Of a stretch of DNA of 64,000 nucleotides, positions 32,660 through 44,087 are shown piece by piece. The DNA comes from Neopestalotiopsis rosae (Eukaryota > Ascomycota > Sordariomycetes > Amphisphaeriales > Sporocadaceae): contig JALGAS010000005.1 of the NCBI GenBank assembly GCA_023078685.1, positions 3,534,001 to 3,598,000 on the forward strand, written 5' to 3'. The notes under the pieces were generated by a model, which did no database searches, was not told the DNA's origin, and worked only from the letters and a program-made list of their open reading frames with translations. A program made the position numbers and the translations under genes. How positions within the stretch are numbered: position 1 is the stretch's first letter; each line of letters starts with the position of its first letter.

Positions 32660-33247
32660 ATGGCTCGCTTCCGCCCGCTTTCCATTGCTAAGCGCAGAGA
32701 CCGTGACAGACCCTCCACGCCAGACACGCTTTACACCATGTCGTCCATGTCTTCATCGGGTAGCCACTGCAGCAGCGACGGCAGACCTCTGAGCCGGGAT
32801 TATGATACTGGCTTCCCAGATCTGCCAAGGACAACAACATGGAGACATCCCGAAGCAAACACCTCACCGGATGCCTGCATCTCGGCCGAGGACATTGATC
32901 CCGCTAAGGCACTCCACCGACACCACTCGCGCTTCCTCCACAGCAAGTACAAGCGCACGACGAGCCACGGCAGGATCACGTCCGAGATGGAACTCGAGTT
33001 CCTCAAATCTCAGGAAGCCCTCAACTCGAGGGACAGTGCAATTGGCATGGAGGACCACCAAGGTCTGATTGTCGACGATGGCGCGGCCAGACAGTCCAGG
33101 GACGGTGCTGAGAGCATTATCATTCCCAACGACGGCTTACTGAAGCCGGTCGAGCGACCAACCAGCCGTGACTCACAGTATAGTCAAAGTGGAGAGTCCA
33201 CCCGGAGGAGGAGTCTCTTCAGCCGGATACGCCACCACAAGCATTAA
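32660..33247 (+). CDS. Hypothetical Ser/Arg-rich protein, 195 aa
   Basis: Single exon; ATG 32660 sits in a good context (acaaaATGGC) after a pyrimidine-rich leader. The protein is basic and disordered-looking, with Ser-rich stretches and a C-terminal RRRSLFSRIRHHKH that resembles a nuclear localisation signal. Several RRxS and SRDS-type sites could be kinase targets. No domain is recognised. The very long region upstream suggests a heavily regulated gene. It is judged real because codon use, start context and an uninterrupted frame agree, but function is unknown. Confidence 0.6.
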   Translation: MARFRPLSIAKRRDRDRPSTPDTLYTMSSMSSSGSHCSSDGRPLSRDYDTGFPDLPRTTTWRHPEANTSPDACISAEDIDPAKALHRHHSRFLHSKYKRTTSHGRITSEMELEFLKSQEALNSRDSAIGMEDHQGLIVDDGAARQSRDGAESIIIPNDGLLKPVERPTSRDSQYSQSGESTRRRSLFSRIRHHKH

Positions 33248-36200
33248 AAGCAGACCGAAGTTTTATTCAGTCGGCAAAATCAACATAACCACATTCGTTT
33301 TCTGGGAGCGCGGCATTTTGCATTTTTACATTAAGGAATTGGGAAAACCTATCATCAGCGCGGAGTTTTTGAGTTTCTTTTCTTTCCTTCTCGTCTCGTC
33401 ACTATGTTGACAAATCACGAATCACGACAAATCGGTAAGACGTAGGCGTTGAGGCCTCGTTCTAGCCTTCCGCTACTCCTCAGACCTAAAAGAATCTACT
33501 GGTCGAGCAAATCATCTAACAAACAAAAAGAAACCCTACTATCAATAATTGAATTTTTCAAAATGACATTACATTTGACCGCTCTTGCAGTGTGATTGTG
33601 AGTGGGGAGGAATCTGGCAAACTTTGAAACTGTAGCCGTCAATCGGGTTTATGCCTCGGCTAGACACTGCTTTCAGTTGGGTGCGACTTTGACACCATCG
33701 TAAACGAATCTCCTCATGCCCCCCTTTTTGGATAAGTCTAATTACCGCGATGCCGACTGTGGCTGGCTTGAGCATAGCAACCGTGTCCTCTGTCGCTTTG
33801 TTTGCGCACGCACCTGTAGCAAACCGTCGAGCTGTAATAGACACGAGGGCTCGCGCATGGGCAGAAGCTGTTCTTTGAATATTCGAAGTAAAAGACAAAG
33901 TAATTTGACAATTTTTCCCCCTTCGCGGAGCACCATATAGTTGATATATATACATTTAGCTTATAGCACCTATGTATACTAGGAGAGGGCTACTCCATTG
34001 AGCTGAGATCATAGAGACTTGGCAAATGGCCTAGGTGGTCAAGATGCATGACCGCCTATCATTGCCCCATATATGTATACTAGACAGCAATTAAGGGAAG
34101 AAATCTTCTAAAGATAGTTTTTAGACTTATTATCATCGATACTGATTCCGGCAGCTAATGATTGACTTGGACTCATTGTATTTGATAGATTTCAAGGTGT
34201 CCTGAACAAGCTAGCCTTTTGAGCCTGAGCCGTAGTGTATGCAATGGCCAAAGCCAAAATGGTAGCCTGCGAGGGGGATAGCGCGATCCCTATGACTTAC
34301 CCAGATGCTGGCAAGGTAGTACATTTTCCAGAGAATCACGAATGAAAATAGATGAACAATGCAAGCAGTGCCTAACGTCCATTGACTTTGGGCTCTCCGC
34401 CCCGGATATCGATCACTCAGTGCGTAGGTACTGAAACCGGCTGCCTAAGAGTGTATCAAACACGCGCCACAGCGAATTGCGTACTCATGATGCCTTGGCA
34501 GTCGACTATAAGGTTCAAGGCCACGAGCTACTAGAATCTACAGATCTTATTATAGCTAGCGGCGCCTGCCGAGAGCGAATACTAGAAAAGAAACAAAACT
34601 CAATTTATCGTTTGGAACAGAGTTCGATGGCAGTCTCGACCTCCTATGCAAGCCATGTAGACTGGTAGCCAATTGGCTGCCAAGCAAGAAAGGCAAAGGA
34701 GCATGCTCTCCGCAGCTTGGCAGCCAATTGGCAGGGCATAACGACACTCGATCTTGATCATGTCAAACACTTTAGCCATAAGCCCGGACGAGCTGAGATG
34801 TTGACGAATCAGCGGCTGTGAGGTAGAGGCGAGCGCCACAGACTGGATTGAAGTTGCTGCGCACATAGCCACGATAGCCACAACAGGTGACGTCAAATTG
34901 CGAAGGCTAGTGCAGAAAGCGGCAGCTCCCCACTTTTCTGATCGAATACGGTAAAGAGGGAAAAGAAAATTGAGTGAAGAAGAGAGCTTGTGACGTAAAT
35001 CGTCTCGTCAGATTAGGCGCCTTGGACGAACCTGGCTGGATTGCCCATACAAAGCAACTCTTAATTGCTGAGCCGGAACTTCGGCACTGGTTGGAGACCG
35101 CCGAGCTCACCACGGACATTGTTCCAAATGTTGACCAATGCTAGGTACGCGCCCTGGTAAAATTTTGTGGTGGTAGGACGAAAACCAGATGAAGTGAACA
35201 TGGTGAAAGATCACAGAGAACTGGGAACGTGGCTGACCATGTGACGGAAACATGGTTGTATCATATTGTTGGACGGATTTGATTCCTGTAGGCCTCTTGC
35301 CGGGGGTTGTCAGACCGAGCTATGCCAGACAGAGAGCTCTGTACACGGCGGTAGCAGCATGCAGTTCTGTTGGGGTTTCCATCATGTATGCAAGCTTACG
35401 CTGCCAATGATTACTATTGTGAATTCCCATCAGAGGGAGCCCAGAGGCGGAAAGGAAAGGTCAAGACATGCATGCTATGCAAGTTCTGAGGGCGGGCGGC
35501 GAGTTAAGCTTGTCCGTTTGTGACAGCATGGGAAGTGGGTAACAACAAATCCTTGAACTGCTGGGGAGATGCCGGTTATCCTATCCTCATGACAGTCCCG
35601 CTTTCGCTTTCTCTGCGAGTTTTGCGAAAAAAGAAGACCCTGGATATTGCAATTGGGGCTGAATAGCGACCATAGAGGAATGGTATGGGCGAACCATCAC
35701 CAGATAAGCATGGGTTCGCACGCCAGCAGCCTTGATTGATCTTCTCGCTGACTAGCCTGGCGAGCCTGGCACCTTGGGCAACTCGTCTGGCCGAGCCTGG
35801 CTTTCCCTGGCCTGCCCTGCCCTGGAGAGAGAGAGGGACCCCTTGACGACAATTCTTCGCGACTCGTTACAGCATGTGCATGTATGACGCAGCAATCTCG
35901 TTGGCCGGGTTTTCCTGCTGGGTGCTTGTCTCGTGCCTTGGCCATTGGGGAAAAAGGAATCGTCATTGTTCGATGCTCTTTTTAGCTTCCCCAGTTAGGT
36001 AGAGCTCTTGGCCGGTGCGCGCGCGTCAACGGGTCCTTGGTCCTGTCTGATCATAGTAGTACGTATTGATTGACGGACTGGACGGTACGAGACGTACGAC
36101 CAAGGAAGGCGTGCGCACCCATACTGCTTGAATGTACTTGCTCAGTGCTGCTGCGGTCTGCGGTCACTGCCTTCAGTCTGCTGCTGCTTCGCATGACCCT

Positions 36201-36434
36201 GCCACTTTGATCGACGCAACGCCTTTTTCTCGATTCCATGCCGTACGTAAACTTGGAAGACAGCTCGTATTTATTAACCTTCCTCTCCCCCCTTACTTTA
36301 CATCCCTTTTACCTCTGATTCCTTTCATCCAACCATCTATCCAATCACAGATAATCAGTCTTTGCGACTATACCAACTATATCCACAACAACAGACAAAC
36401 TTCCTACAAGAAGCCTACATAACCAACCGCCAAC
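33248..36434. other. Long gene-free region upstream of PMP3
   Basis: 3.2 kb without a supported gene. It includes the long hairpin at 34668-34732, a stretch of repeated GCCTGG/CCTGCC units at about 35755-35825, and the pyrimidine-rich PMP3 leader just before 36435. Two copies of tatgtatactag occur about 100 bp apart near 33970 and 34073. Nothing coding. Confidence 0.5.
34668..34732. repeat. 18-bp perfect inverted repeat with 29-nt spacer
   Basis: The arm gccaattggctgccaagc (34668-34685) is exactly inverted at 34715-34732. The spacer itself contains the palindrome gagcatgctc. The stem would be stable in DNA or RNA. It could be a small structured element or the remnant of a MITE-like element; no target-site duplication was identified. 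Confidence 0.7.
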
Positions 36435-36681
36435 ATGCCTTTCACCGGAAGCGACATCTTCAAGATCATTCTTGCCATCATTCTCCCGCCCGTCGGTGTC
36501 TTCCTGGAGCGCGGATGTGGTGCTGATTTCTGCATCAACGTTCTGCTCACCATTCTGGGTTACATTCCCGGTATCATCCACGCTCTGTACGTCATAACCG
36601 CCCTCACATCATAAATGTTACACAATTGTTTTTGCGCATAAGCTAACAAACCCCTTCAGCTACATCATCCTGAAATATTAG
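36435..36681 (+). CDS. PMP3: Plasma membrane proteolipid 3 (Pmp3 family), 57 aa
   Basis: Small two-helix membrane protein (UPF0057/Pmp3 family) that tunes membrane potential and salt/cation tolerance in the plasma membrane. Two exons: 36435-36586 and 36660-36681; the second exon is only 22 nt and adds YIILKY. The intron is 73 bp with branch GCTAAC and acceptor TTCAG. Seen: helix 1 IFKIILAIILPPVGVFLERG with the invariant PP-GV-E/R pattern, a loop with GCGADFCIN, and helix 2 VLLTILGYIPGIIHALYII. Full length for the family. In related fungi the gene is stress-induced; the long upstream region here would allow that, but no element is assigned. Confidence 0.97.
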
Positions 36682-37532
36682 AGTAGCAATGTCGTCAACC
36701 GCAGATAATGCCAACACAACTACAATAATGTCGGCAAAATCTACGGATCCATCGCCACGAGCATTGACTCTTAATTGAGTCGCTCGGGGCGCAGCCGTGA
36801 TGCACAACCCAGTATCTTCAGCGACAAATGCAACAAAATCCCAAGACGGACACCCGGCACTTGAGAGTGGGGCTTTGTCGATCGCAGATGCAAGGTTGTG
36901 CAAGCACGGGCTGGCACTTCACACCTAGTCACACACTCACACCATCATACCCAACCAACCTCCGTCGCATTCTTTGGATTTTCTCTGTTTTACTGTCCGG
37001 CTTGTCCTTCGATAGGAAAGCTGAGGAACTTGGGTATTAGGAGCCTCGAGCAGTTTTAGGATATTGCATGCTTGCGAGAGCTATGGATACTTTTGTTTTA
37101 TAATGATTCCCCCGGGTTAGCGAGACGGATATGCGACATAAAGAAAGTCAGCGCGGCTTCTCTTGGTTCTGTACTATAGCACCATACGCAAATCGCGACC
37201 TCTTAATGATGATGAATCTCGATACCCCCGCAAAATATTGTCTTCAATCATTTTCTTCGTGATGTTTTCATTTTTCTACTGACAGTACTGCTTAATCGTT
37301 GTCACCCCTAACACTGGCAGTTCTACGGGAAAGGCTGCACATATCATAGCTATGGTCAAATCTTCACTTGATCACGAGTGAGCCAGAATTACTGAAATGC
37401 CAGGGTGGCCACGATGCAGCAATTTCGCTGTACGGTACAATATATTACATTTGTACAGTGATCATCAGCCTCGCGGAGTAGGCGTGTCTAATAGTATACA
37501 TCATTTTCTTCATTTGCCCAGACCACTGTCTC
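36682..37532. other. Convergent 3' intergenic region
   Basis: About 850 bp between the stop codons of PMP3 and the mS35 gene. No gene or repeat seen. Confidence 0.5.
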
Positions 37533-38951
37533 TTACCGTCTCCTCTGGGATAAGCTGGGCGCAGCTCGAGATCGTGCGGATAACGCAATCATCTCAGGCT
37601 TGTTGAAGTGTGTCTCAATCGCTCGGGTGCCATCAACAAGCGAGCCCGCATCCTCCTTGGACTGGTCCAGCAGCAATGCCCTTTCCCTCTGACCTTCAAG
37701 CTCCTTGACTCGTTCCGTCGTCATATACCACTGCTTGGGGAACTTGGGCTTCGTCTTGATTTTGTGGTGTCTAGTGTCGAGCGGAATGTCGGCAAAAGTA
37801 TCGGTAGGGTCCTGTCAAGCAAGGGGACTAAAGTTAGTAATCTGGGAAATATAGTCGGCGGGGATGCACCATGACTTACCTTTGCCTCTACGACCAGCTT
37901 GTTCACGAGATCGGCCAGGTATCTCTTGTTTTGTGCCTGGTGATCAAACTGCTCGCAGCTCATCTTGGCAATATTTGTCTCTGGGTTCCATCGAGCGCCC
38001 AAGAGCTTCTTGAGCTTCAATTGTTGTGCTGAGGTGAGACCGAGATCTTTCGGCGAGAACTCTACTACCACCTTGCTCGCTGCCGGGTGGTTCTCGCCCA
38101 TATACGAGGTGTATCGGAATCGGAGACATTGCTCCTTGGTCGGAGGCTCGAATGGCTGTGCCAATTCTGTAGAGAGATAGTTGTAAGTAAAAATCGAACA
38201 CAGACGCTGTTTTTGTGTTGGATTGGCAAGGTTCATGCAGGTATCACTCACTTGAAAGCAGCGGCATCTGCCAAGCTGCAATGCGTGCGTACTCTCTGTA
38301 CTCTCGGTGCTCATCGAGCTTGCCGTGTGCAATACTCAGCATATCCTCCTCGTTGTAGTCCTCCTCATCAATGGTACTGGAGAGGTAATCCGGGTCTTCC
38401 TCGTCCTCTCCCCAGAATGACTTCTTGGGGGCCTTGGCGGACATGGAAGACGAGACCGACTCGTCAAATTGAAAGAATGCCTGCTCCAGATCTCTGAATG
38501 CTGCATCCACCTCTTTGGGCAGTCTCTCGACAGTCTCAAAGTATTCCTCAATCTTGTCTGCTTGCGCTTCGAGTGCTTCTTCGTCCATGTATTCACGCTG
38601 TGCCTGGCGCGATGGCACCTTCAAGTCGTGCGCGTCGGTGTACTCCAGAATCCGCTTGAAAGCATCCTTTTCATCCTCGTTCATGCCCTCCTGGAGAGCC
38701 AGCACAACCTTGTCAGACCTCCTGAGCTGGGGCCTTTCTGTTTTGTGTGCGGCAGCAGCTTTAGAGCCCTCGGGTTTGCTAGACTGTTGCTCGCGGTCAA
38801 CGTCGTCGGAGCGCCATGCTCGTGTCGAGGAAAAGGGCCGCCTCGAGCTCGCGACTTGGGATGCGGCTGCTACCCTCTGTGCGGTGGTGGTAGTGGGCGC
38901 CCGGCTGCACGCCCGCGCACACAGCCTCAGGGACTGTACGGCGGCGACCAT
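37533..38951 (-). CDS. RSM24: Mitochondrial small-subunit ribosomal protein mS35 (Rsm24 type), 421 aa
   Basis: Structural protein of the mitochondrial small ribosomal subunit. Three exons: 38951-38252, 38166-37880 and 37811-37533, with introns of 85 and 68 bp; all joins keep frame (PLLS|K-LAQPFEPP and VEAK|DPTDTF). The N-terminus is a mitochondrial targeting peptide rich in Arg, Ala and Ser without acids (LRLCARACSRAPTTT, RRPFSSTRAWRS). The body has the family core: LRFRYTSYMGENHPAASKV, LTSAQQLKLKKLLGARWNP, and IKTKPKFPKQWYMTTERVKEL near the C-terminus. ATG 38951 is the first in-frame ATG. It faces the ALG13 gene head-to-head. Confidence 0.9.
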
Positions 38952-39664
38952 GGCTGTCAATGGCTCATAAGCAGTCTTCGCCGCGAAAGAGAAGGTGAAT
39001 GCTTGGCTGGGCGATTCCGTTCACCTAGCTGTATCGCAAGCTTTCCGTACCTGGACAAATTTCAGGCTGGCGGCGGGTGAGAAATTCCGGGGCCCGAGCC
39101 ACAATTGGATGGCTCTAACTGATCCCAGCGAGACGGGATGGGATGAGTTTTGCGAGTTTTGATTCGTCAATGCACCAAAACCACGCGACCCCAGACAGCG
39201 ATCTGCACAGCCACATCTACAAACAGTCAAGACATGATACTACACCGCCACAAGGCGCTAGTAACTGGTTATGATCCACCCAAACCACCCCAGAAAGATG
39301 GTAAGTACCTACTTTGTTCCAATACTTTGGATTGTCGGAGCTTGTGAATACTTCATTTTCGAACCTTCCAAATTCACTACGCCATTCATCAATTCTCGAA
39401 CACCGCATTATAGAGAGCTGGGAGGACAAAGAATCACCGCCAGCCTATCGCCTTCTCTCATTGTCTTCCAACTACTCCAGCCAGAATATTAATCTGATCG
39501 ACGTTTACTAGGCCAACTACCTGACAAATACATCCATAGGAGGGGATGAACAGCTGGATCTCGAGTCATTCTTGAGGGAGGGTGTAATTCAACGTCCACC
39601 TCAATCCAATTGGATCGTCAAAAGTCCCTACGAAAGGCAGAAGAGGACAGAAGACAGTCGCATC
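38952..39664. other. Divergent promoter region, RSM24 / ALG13
   Basis: 713 bp between divergent starts. Several short open frames occur on the plus strand (39217-39511) without motifs; part may be a spliced ALG13 leader. No gene supported. Confidence 0.5.
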
Positions 39665-40686
39665 ATGGCAGACCCAGCTATTGCGGCTGCTGAGCCAGCG
39701 CACCGCCAGCCTTATCGCACCATGTTTGTAACCATCGGGTCTATTGCCTCTTTCAAGAGCCTGATTACCGAGGTTCTTTCTGAACAGTTCCTGGAGAGCC
39801 TCTCAAAGCTCAAGTTCGATCGACTAATCGTCCAGTGTGGCCCAGATCTGAGCATCTTTGAGAGCCTTTGTCCCCAGAGGGGGTTTGAAAGCCATTGGAT
39901 TGATATTATAGGCTTTGCCTATACAGACAAGATGAAGGATCATTTCTTGAAATGTGCACCTTCCTCTGGAAAAGCGGGTGAAGCCCCGCGTGGAAGGGGC
40001 GTTATCATGGCGCACGCTGGTTCGTACTTGGCCATTTGTCCCGATTGTGCGTTATGAATATCGGTGCAACTAACACAATTCCTAGGTGCTGGCACGATAC
40101 TGGAAGCCCTGGAAATTGACGCCAGAGTCATTGTGGTTCCCAACACATCTCTTATGGACAATCACCAACTCGAGCTTGCAGAAGAGCTCGAGAGACAAGG
40201 CTATTTGCTTCAAGGCCATCTCGGGTACGTGGGAGAACTGTGAGCTCTGCTTGAAATATCATTTCAGACTAATAAACACCATTTAGCGCCCTCCATGAGG
40301 ACCTGGAACGCATGGAAAAGTTTGAGCCTGCCAACTGGCCCCCCAAGCCCCCTCAGGATTCCAAGTATCGTCACGTTGGCGATATCAGCAAGAAGTTCTT
40401 TCCTTACAGCAGGCACATTTCCGAAGCGACTGAACAGGATGCCAAGCAGATTCCACTGGAAAAGCAGATGTGGCGAGACATGCTCGCTGGACAGCCATTT
40501 GCCGATGATGACCCACGTCATGTCTTTCTCAGCGGCCACCTCTCGCAGGAAAAGGACAACATGTTCCAAGAGTGGCGTAGTAACTGGTACGCACAACGCA
40601 AAATCAAAGATGATCTGGAACAGGAGAGAAAACGTCAAATTGATGAGGTACCTACTGGGATGGAGTCCAAAGTCGAGAGTGGTTAG
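39665..40686 (+). CDS. ALG13: UDP-N-acetylglucosamine transferase subunit Alg13, 297 aa
   Basis: Catalytic cytosolic subunit of the Alg13-Alg14 transferase that adds the second GlcNAc to dolichol-PP-GlcNAc on the ER face in N-glycosylation. Three exons: 39665-40019, 40086-40224 and 40287-40686, with introns of 66 and 62 bp. Joins restore family motifs: [16 protein letters not shown] (the HAGAGT UDP-sugar loop) and [13 protein letters not shown]. Also seen are [15 protein letters not shown] at the start and [19 protein letters not shown]. The protein carries an extra charged C-terminal region (about 185-297) compared with yeast Alg13 (202 aa). Odd: after the TAG at 40684-40686 the same frame stays open for 98 more codons up to TAA at 40978-40980 (separate entry). 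Confidence 0.9.
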
Positions 40687-40980
40687 GAATCGCTCAGCTC
40701 ACCCAGTCGTTCATATTCTCATCTCTACGACAACGTTGCATCGCAGCTAACACCCTCTGAGTATGGACGACTTCAAACTTCTGCTCCGGTTAGCGAAAAC
40801 GTAATTGAAGCCCATGCTGTAATCTATGCAGCCTCTGCTACCATACCCAGGGCCATAGGAGCCGGAGATGGGCGCATTCCAAGTTTGGATGAGGCAAGCT
40901 TGGACGAGGCATTAGAAGTTTGGAATGAGGCAAACATGGATGAGCCATTGGACTCTCGGTCTCGCCTCTGGATTGAATAA
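40687..40980 (+). other. In-frame open extension after the ALG13 stop codon
   Basis: Directly after the ALG13 TAG (context GGT TAG GAA) the same frame continues without a stop for 98 codons to TAA at 40978-40980. The stretch reads like protein, with LYDNVASQLTPSEYGRL and a repeated acidic unit (SLDEASLDEALEVWNEAN). Either the stop is bypassed (readthrough), or it is removed by a very short 39-nt in-frame intron (40648-40686, GTACCT...TTAG), or it is removed by a larger one. Otherwise the TAG is recent and the tail is decaying. Confidence 0.4.
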
Positions 40981-41791
40981 TATATCTCAATCCTGCGTCC
41001 TCTCGCCTTCAATTCTCCCAACCTCCCGGGAAGCACGAAGGCTGTATCAGCTCTAGGTTGGCCTCTCAATATTGGGTGATTCAACCCATTGCGAGAGACT
41101 TATACGGCGTTCTTGGCGTTTTGCAATGGAAAGATACCCGGTACTTGAAAGATAGTTACATAGTGCCAGTCAATGATACAAATGTAAAACAAGTCTGACT
41201 TTATTCATCCACACTGATCTATTGCACAATTTTCCCTGTAAATACAGCACATTATACCAAGGAAATAATGACTGTGTCGATGTATGTATGAGACAAGTTG
41301 TAGTTCAGGTTGTCAGACTTTGTGTGCGAAGATTATCTTCTAGACAGATTACCGTCGTTGTATGTACATTTGACTTGGTGGGCAGAGCCGGAGCAGTCAT
41401 ACTTACCTATACAAACATGCAAGTATAACTCTTGGTGCCTTCCCAAGTTAGGGTAGTAGGCAAACATGTACCAGGTCACAGGCAGGCGCCATTTGAATGC
41501 TAGCCTAAATACTCCATACCTCTAAGTAAGACTGCCCCGCAGATCAGGTCGCGACTCGCAAAGCATGGGCTATGCACGGCCCCTGGCAACGTGCTGCTGT
41601 AACTACCCCTCCGACGTACGTCAGGGTAAACATGGGCCTGGCCTCTTGAGTTACCGCCAATCCAGTTCCAACGTCTGAATAGGCTCCTACATTTCCCAAA
41701 AAACCCCTATTTAAGCCCAGCGAAACTCCAGAGCCACCACATCTTCAATCAACTAGGGACTGTATAAGAGGATTGAGAAGAGCTCAGCAAT
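40981..41791. other. Intergenic, ALG13 to AIP1
   Basis: About 810 bp with no supported gene; contains the AIP1 promoter. A weak TATA-like CTATTTAAG lies near 41708, about 85 bp before the start. Confidence 0.5.
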
Positions 41792-43723
41792 ATGTCCATT
41801 TCGATCGAGAGGATCCTCGCGGCCACTCCCGCAACCACGCGGGGTCAGCCTACACAGCTGTCCACCGACCCAAAGGGTGAGAGGTTAGCATATGCTGTAA
41901 GTCGTCGTTGTTGGCTTCTTGAACACTTCAGATTCAATCGCATGAGCTCGCGCTTCATATGTTTGGATTTCATTGATTCGTAGTTGCTAATACATTCTCC
42001 TCAGTCTGGCAAATCCGTCTTCCTCCGCTCCATCGACAACCCCTCCGAATGCAAGCAGTACACTGGCCACACGACGGCCACGACCGTTGCCAAGTTCTCG
42101 CCGTCGGGCTTTTGGGTGGCGTCGGGTGATGCGTCCGGCACCGTACGTGTCTGGGACGCCGTCGAAGCCGTCAATACCAAGGGCGAGTACCACATCATCT
42201 CAGGCCGCATCAACGACATTGCCTGGGACGGCGACAGCCAGCGCATCATTGCCGTCGGCGACGGCCGCGAACGTTTCGGCCACTGTATCACGGCCGACTC
42301 GGGCAACAGCGTCGGAGAGGTCTCGGGACACAGCAAGGTCATCAATGCCGTCGCCATCAGGGGTATGCGACCCCTGCGCGCCGCCACCGTCAGTGACGAC
42401 ATGGCCTTGTGCTTCCTGCACGGCGCCCCCTTCAAGTTCAACAGCAAGCACAGCGGCATCCACAAGGGATTCGTGTTCGCCACCCAGTTCTCTCCGGATG
42501 GCAACCTCTTGGTAACGGTGGGCGCCGACAAGAAGATCCAGCTGTACGACGGCAAGACGGGAGAGCCGACAAGGACCTTTGGCGAGGGTGAGCACACGGG
42601 CAGTATCTTTGCTGTGAGCTGGAGCCAGGACAGCAAAAAGATTGTCACGGCCAGTGCGGACCAGACTGTCAAGGTGTGGGATGTGGAGGCTGGACAGGTG
42701 ACGCAGTCATGGAAGCTTGGCGAAGGCGCCAGCGTAGCCGATCAACAAGTTGGTGTGGTATGGCCTCACGGCCGAAGTGATGGTCTGATCATAAGTCTCA
42801 ACCTGGATGGCGATCTGACATACCTGCACGAGGGCAAGCCGGAACCTTCCAAGATTGTGCAAGGACATAACAAGAGCATTACAGCCATGACTGCAGACTC
42901 GAGCGGACAGGGCTCCAAGCTTTTGACCGGAAGTTTCGAAGGCCGCGTGTTGAGCTGGGAGGTTTCGTCGGGTATTGGATCAGTGGTCGATGGCCAGACG
43001 CACACAAACCAAGTCAGCCAAATCTCTTCAAGCTCCGGCAGAGGATACAGTGTCGGCTGGGACGACACTCTGCGCATTATTGACGAGTCGGCAACCACTT
43101 TTGCTGGCGAGTCTCTGAAGCTTTCTGGGCAGCCTAAGGGAGTCGCTTCCGCCGAAGGACGCACGTATGTTGCGACCTTATCTGGAGTAGAAGTCTATGT
43201 CAAGGATACTCTTGCAAGCAAGCTCGATATCTCTGATGCACAGCCAACATCCATTGCAGCATACGGCTCATCTGTCGCCGTTGGTCTGAGTAATAATGCT
43301 GTTCGTGTCTACCAGGTAGACTCGTCCAACAAGCTCTCGCAGTCCGCCGAGGCAAAGAACAGCACCGCACAAATCTCGGCCGTGTCGTTCTCCAGGGACG
43401 GCTCGCATCTCGCAGCCGGCAACACATCAGGCAAGATCTTTGCTTACAAGACTTCAGATCTTTCGATTGCAACGGACAGATGGTCAGCACATACTGCTAG
43501 AGTTACTAGCATCTCGTGGAATGAAGCTGGCACGCATGCTGTCAGTGGAGCGCTCGACACGAATGTTTTCGTTTGGAGTCTGGCGAAGCCGGGAAGCCGA
43601 GTGAAGGCCCTAAATGCACACAAGGATGGAGTCAATGCTGTGGCATGGCTCACGGGTGACAAGGTCGCCAGCACAGGTGGAGATGCTGCGGTCAAGATCT
43701 GGACGACCTCGGGTTTGCAATAA
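41792..43723 (+). CDS. AIP1: Actin-interacting protein 1 (WD40), 607 aa
   Basis: Cytosolic WD-repeat protein that works with cofilin to disassemble and cap actin filaments, active at cortical patches. Two exons: 41792-41896 and 42005-43723, with a 108-bp intron (GTAAGT...CTCAG, branch GCTAAT). Start MSISIERILAATPATTRGQPTQLSTDPKGERLAYA, joined at SGKSVFLRSIDNP. Two seven-blade beta-propellers are expected. Clear WD units include ASGDASGTVRVWD, VTVGADKKIQLYD, VTASADQTVKVWD, AVSGALDTNVFVWS and ASTGGDAAVKIWT. Length (about 610 in other fungi) and order match AIP1 throughout. Confidence 0.96.
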
Positions 43724-44087
43724 GCGATGGAATTGATATAGAACAAAGCAAAGCATAAAAATTCAAAGGATACACAACCAAATATTGAGGATTTCCAGAT
43801 TTATTACGCCTCTTTCAGCTTGAGGCGCGTTTTGTTAGTGGTGATACACCATTTAAGAGGCAATCTAGGCCGGCTTTATGGACACCCTCAACCGTACATA
43901 CACGTGGGCCTTCGCCCTCTTTTCTTCAACTCATTTTAGCTACACATTGCCACACTCGCAGATTGAGAGATTGCCTTGCATTTCTCCATATGAATGGTCA
44001 TTGAGCTATCTCTACGTTTGTTTCTTCATCTCCTCAATTCTGTTTCTGTTTCAAGTGACCGTTACTTCCGCCAGGTACTCCAGCCTT
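43724..44087. other. Convergent 3' intergenic region
   Basis: 364 bp between the stop codons of AIP1 and the first kinase gene. A 78-codon plus-strand frame (43878-44114) has an ATG but overlaps the kinase end and shows no motif; not accepted as a gene. Confidence 0.5.
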
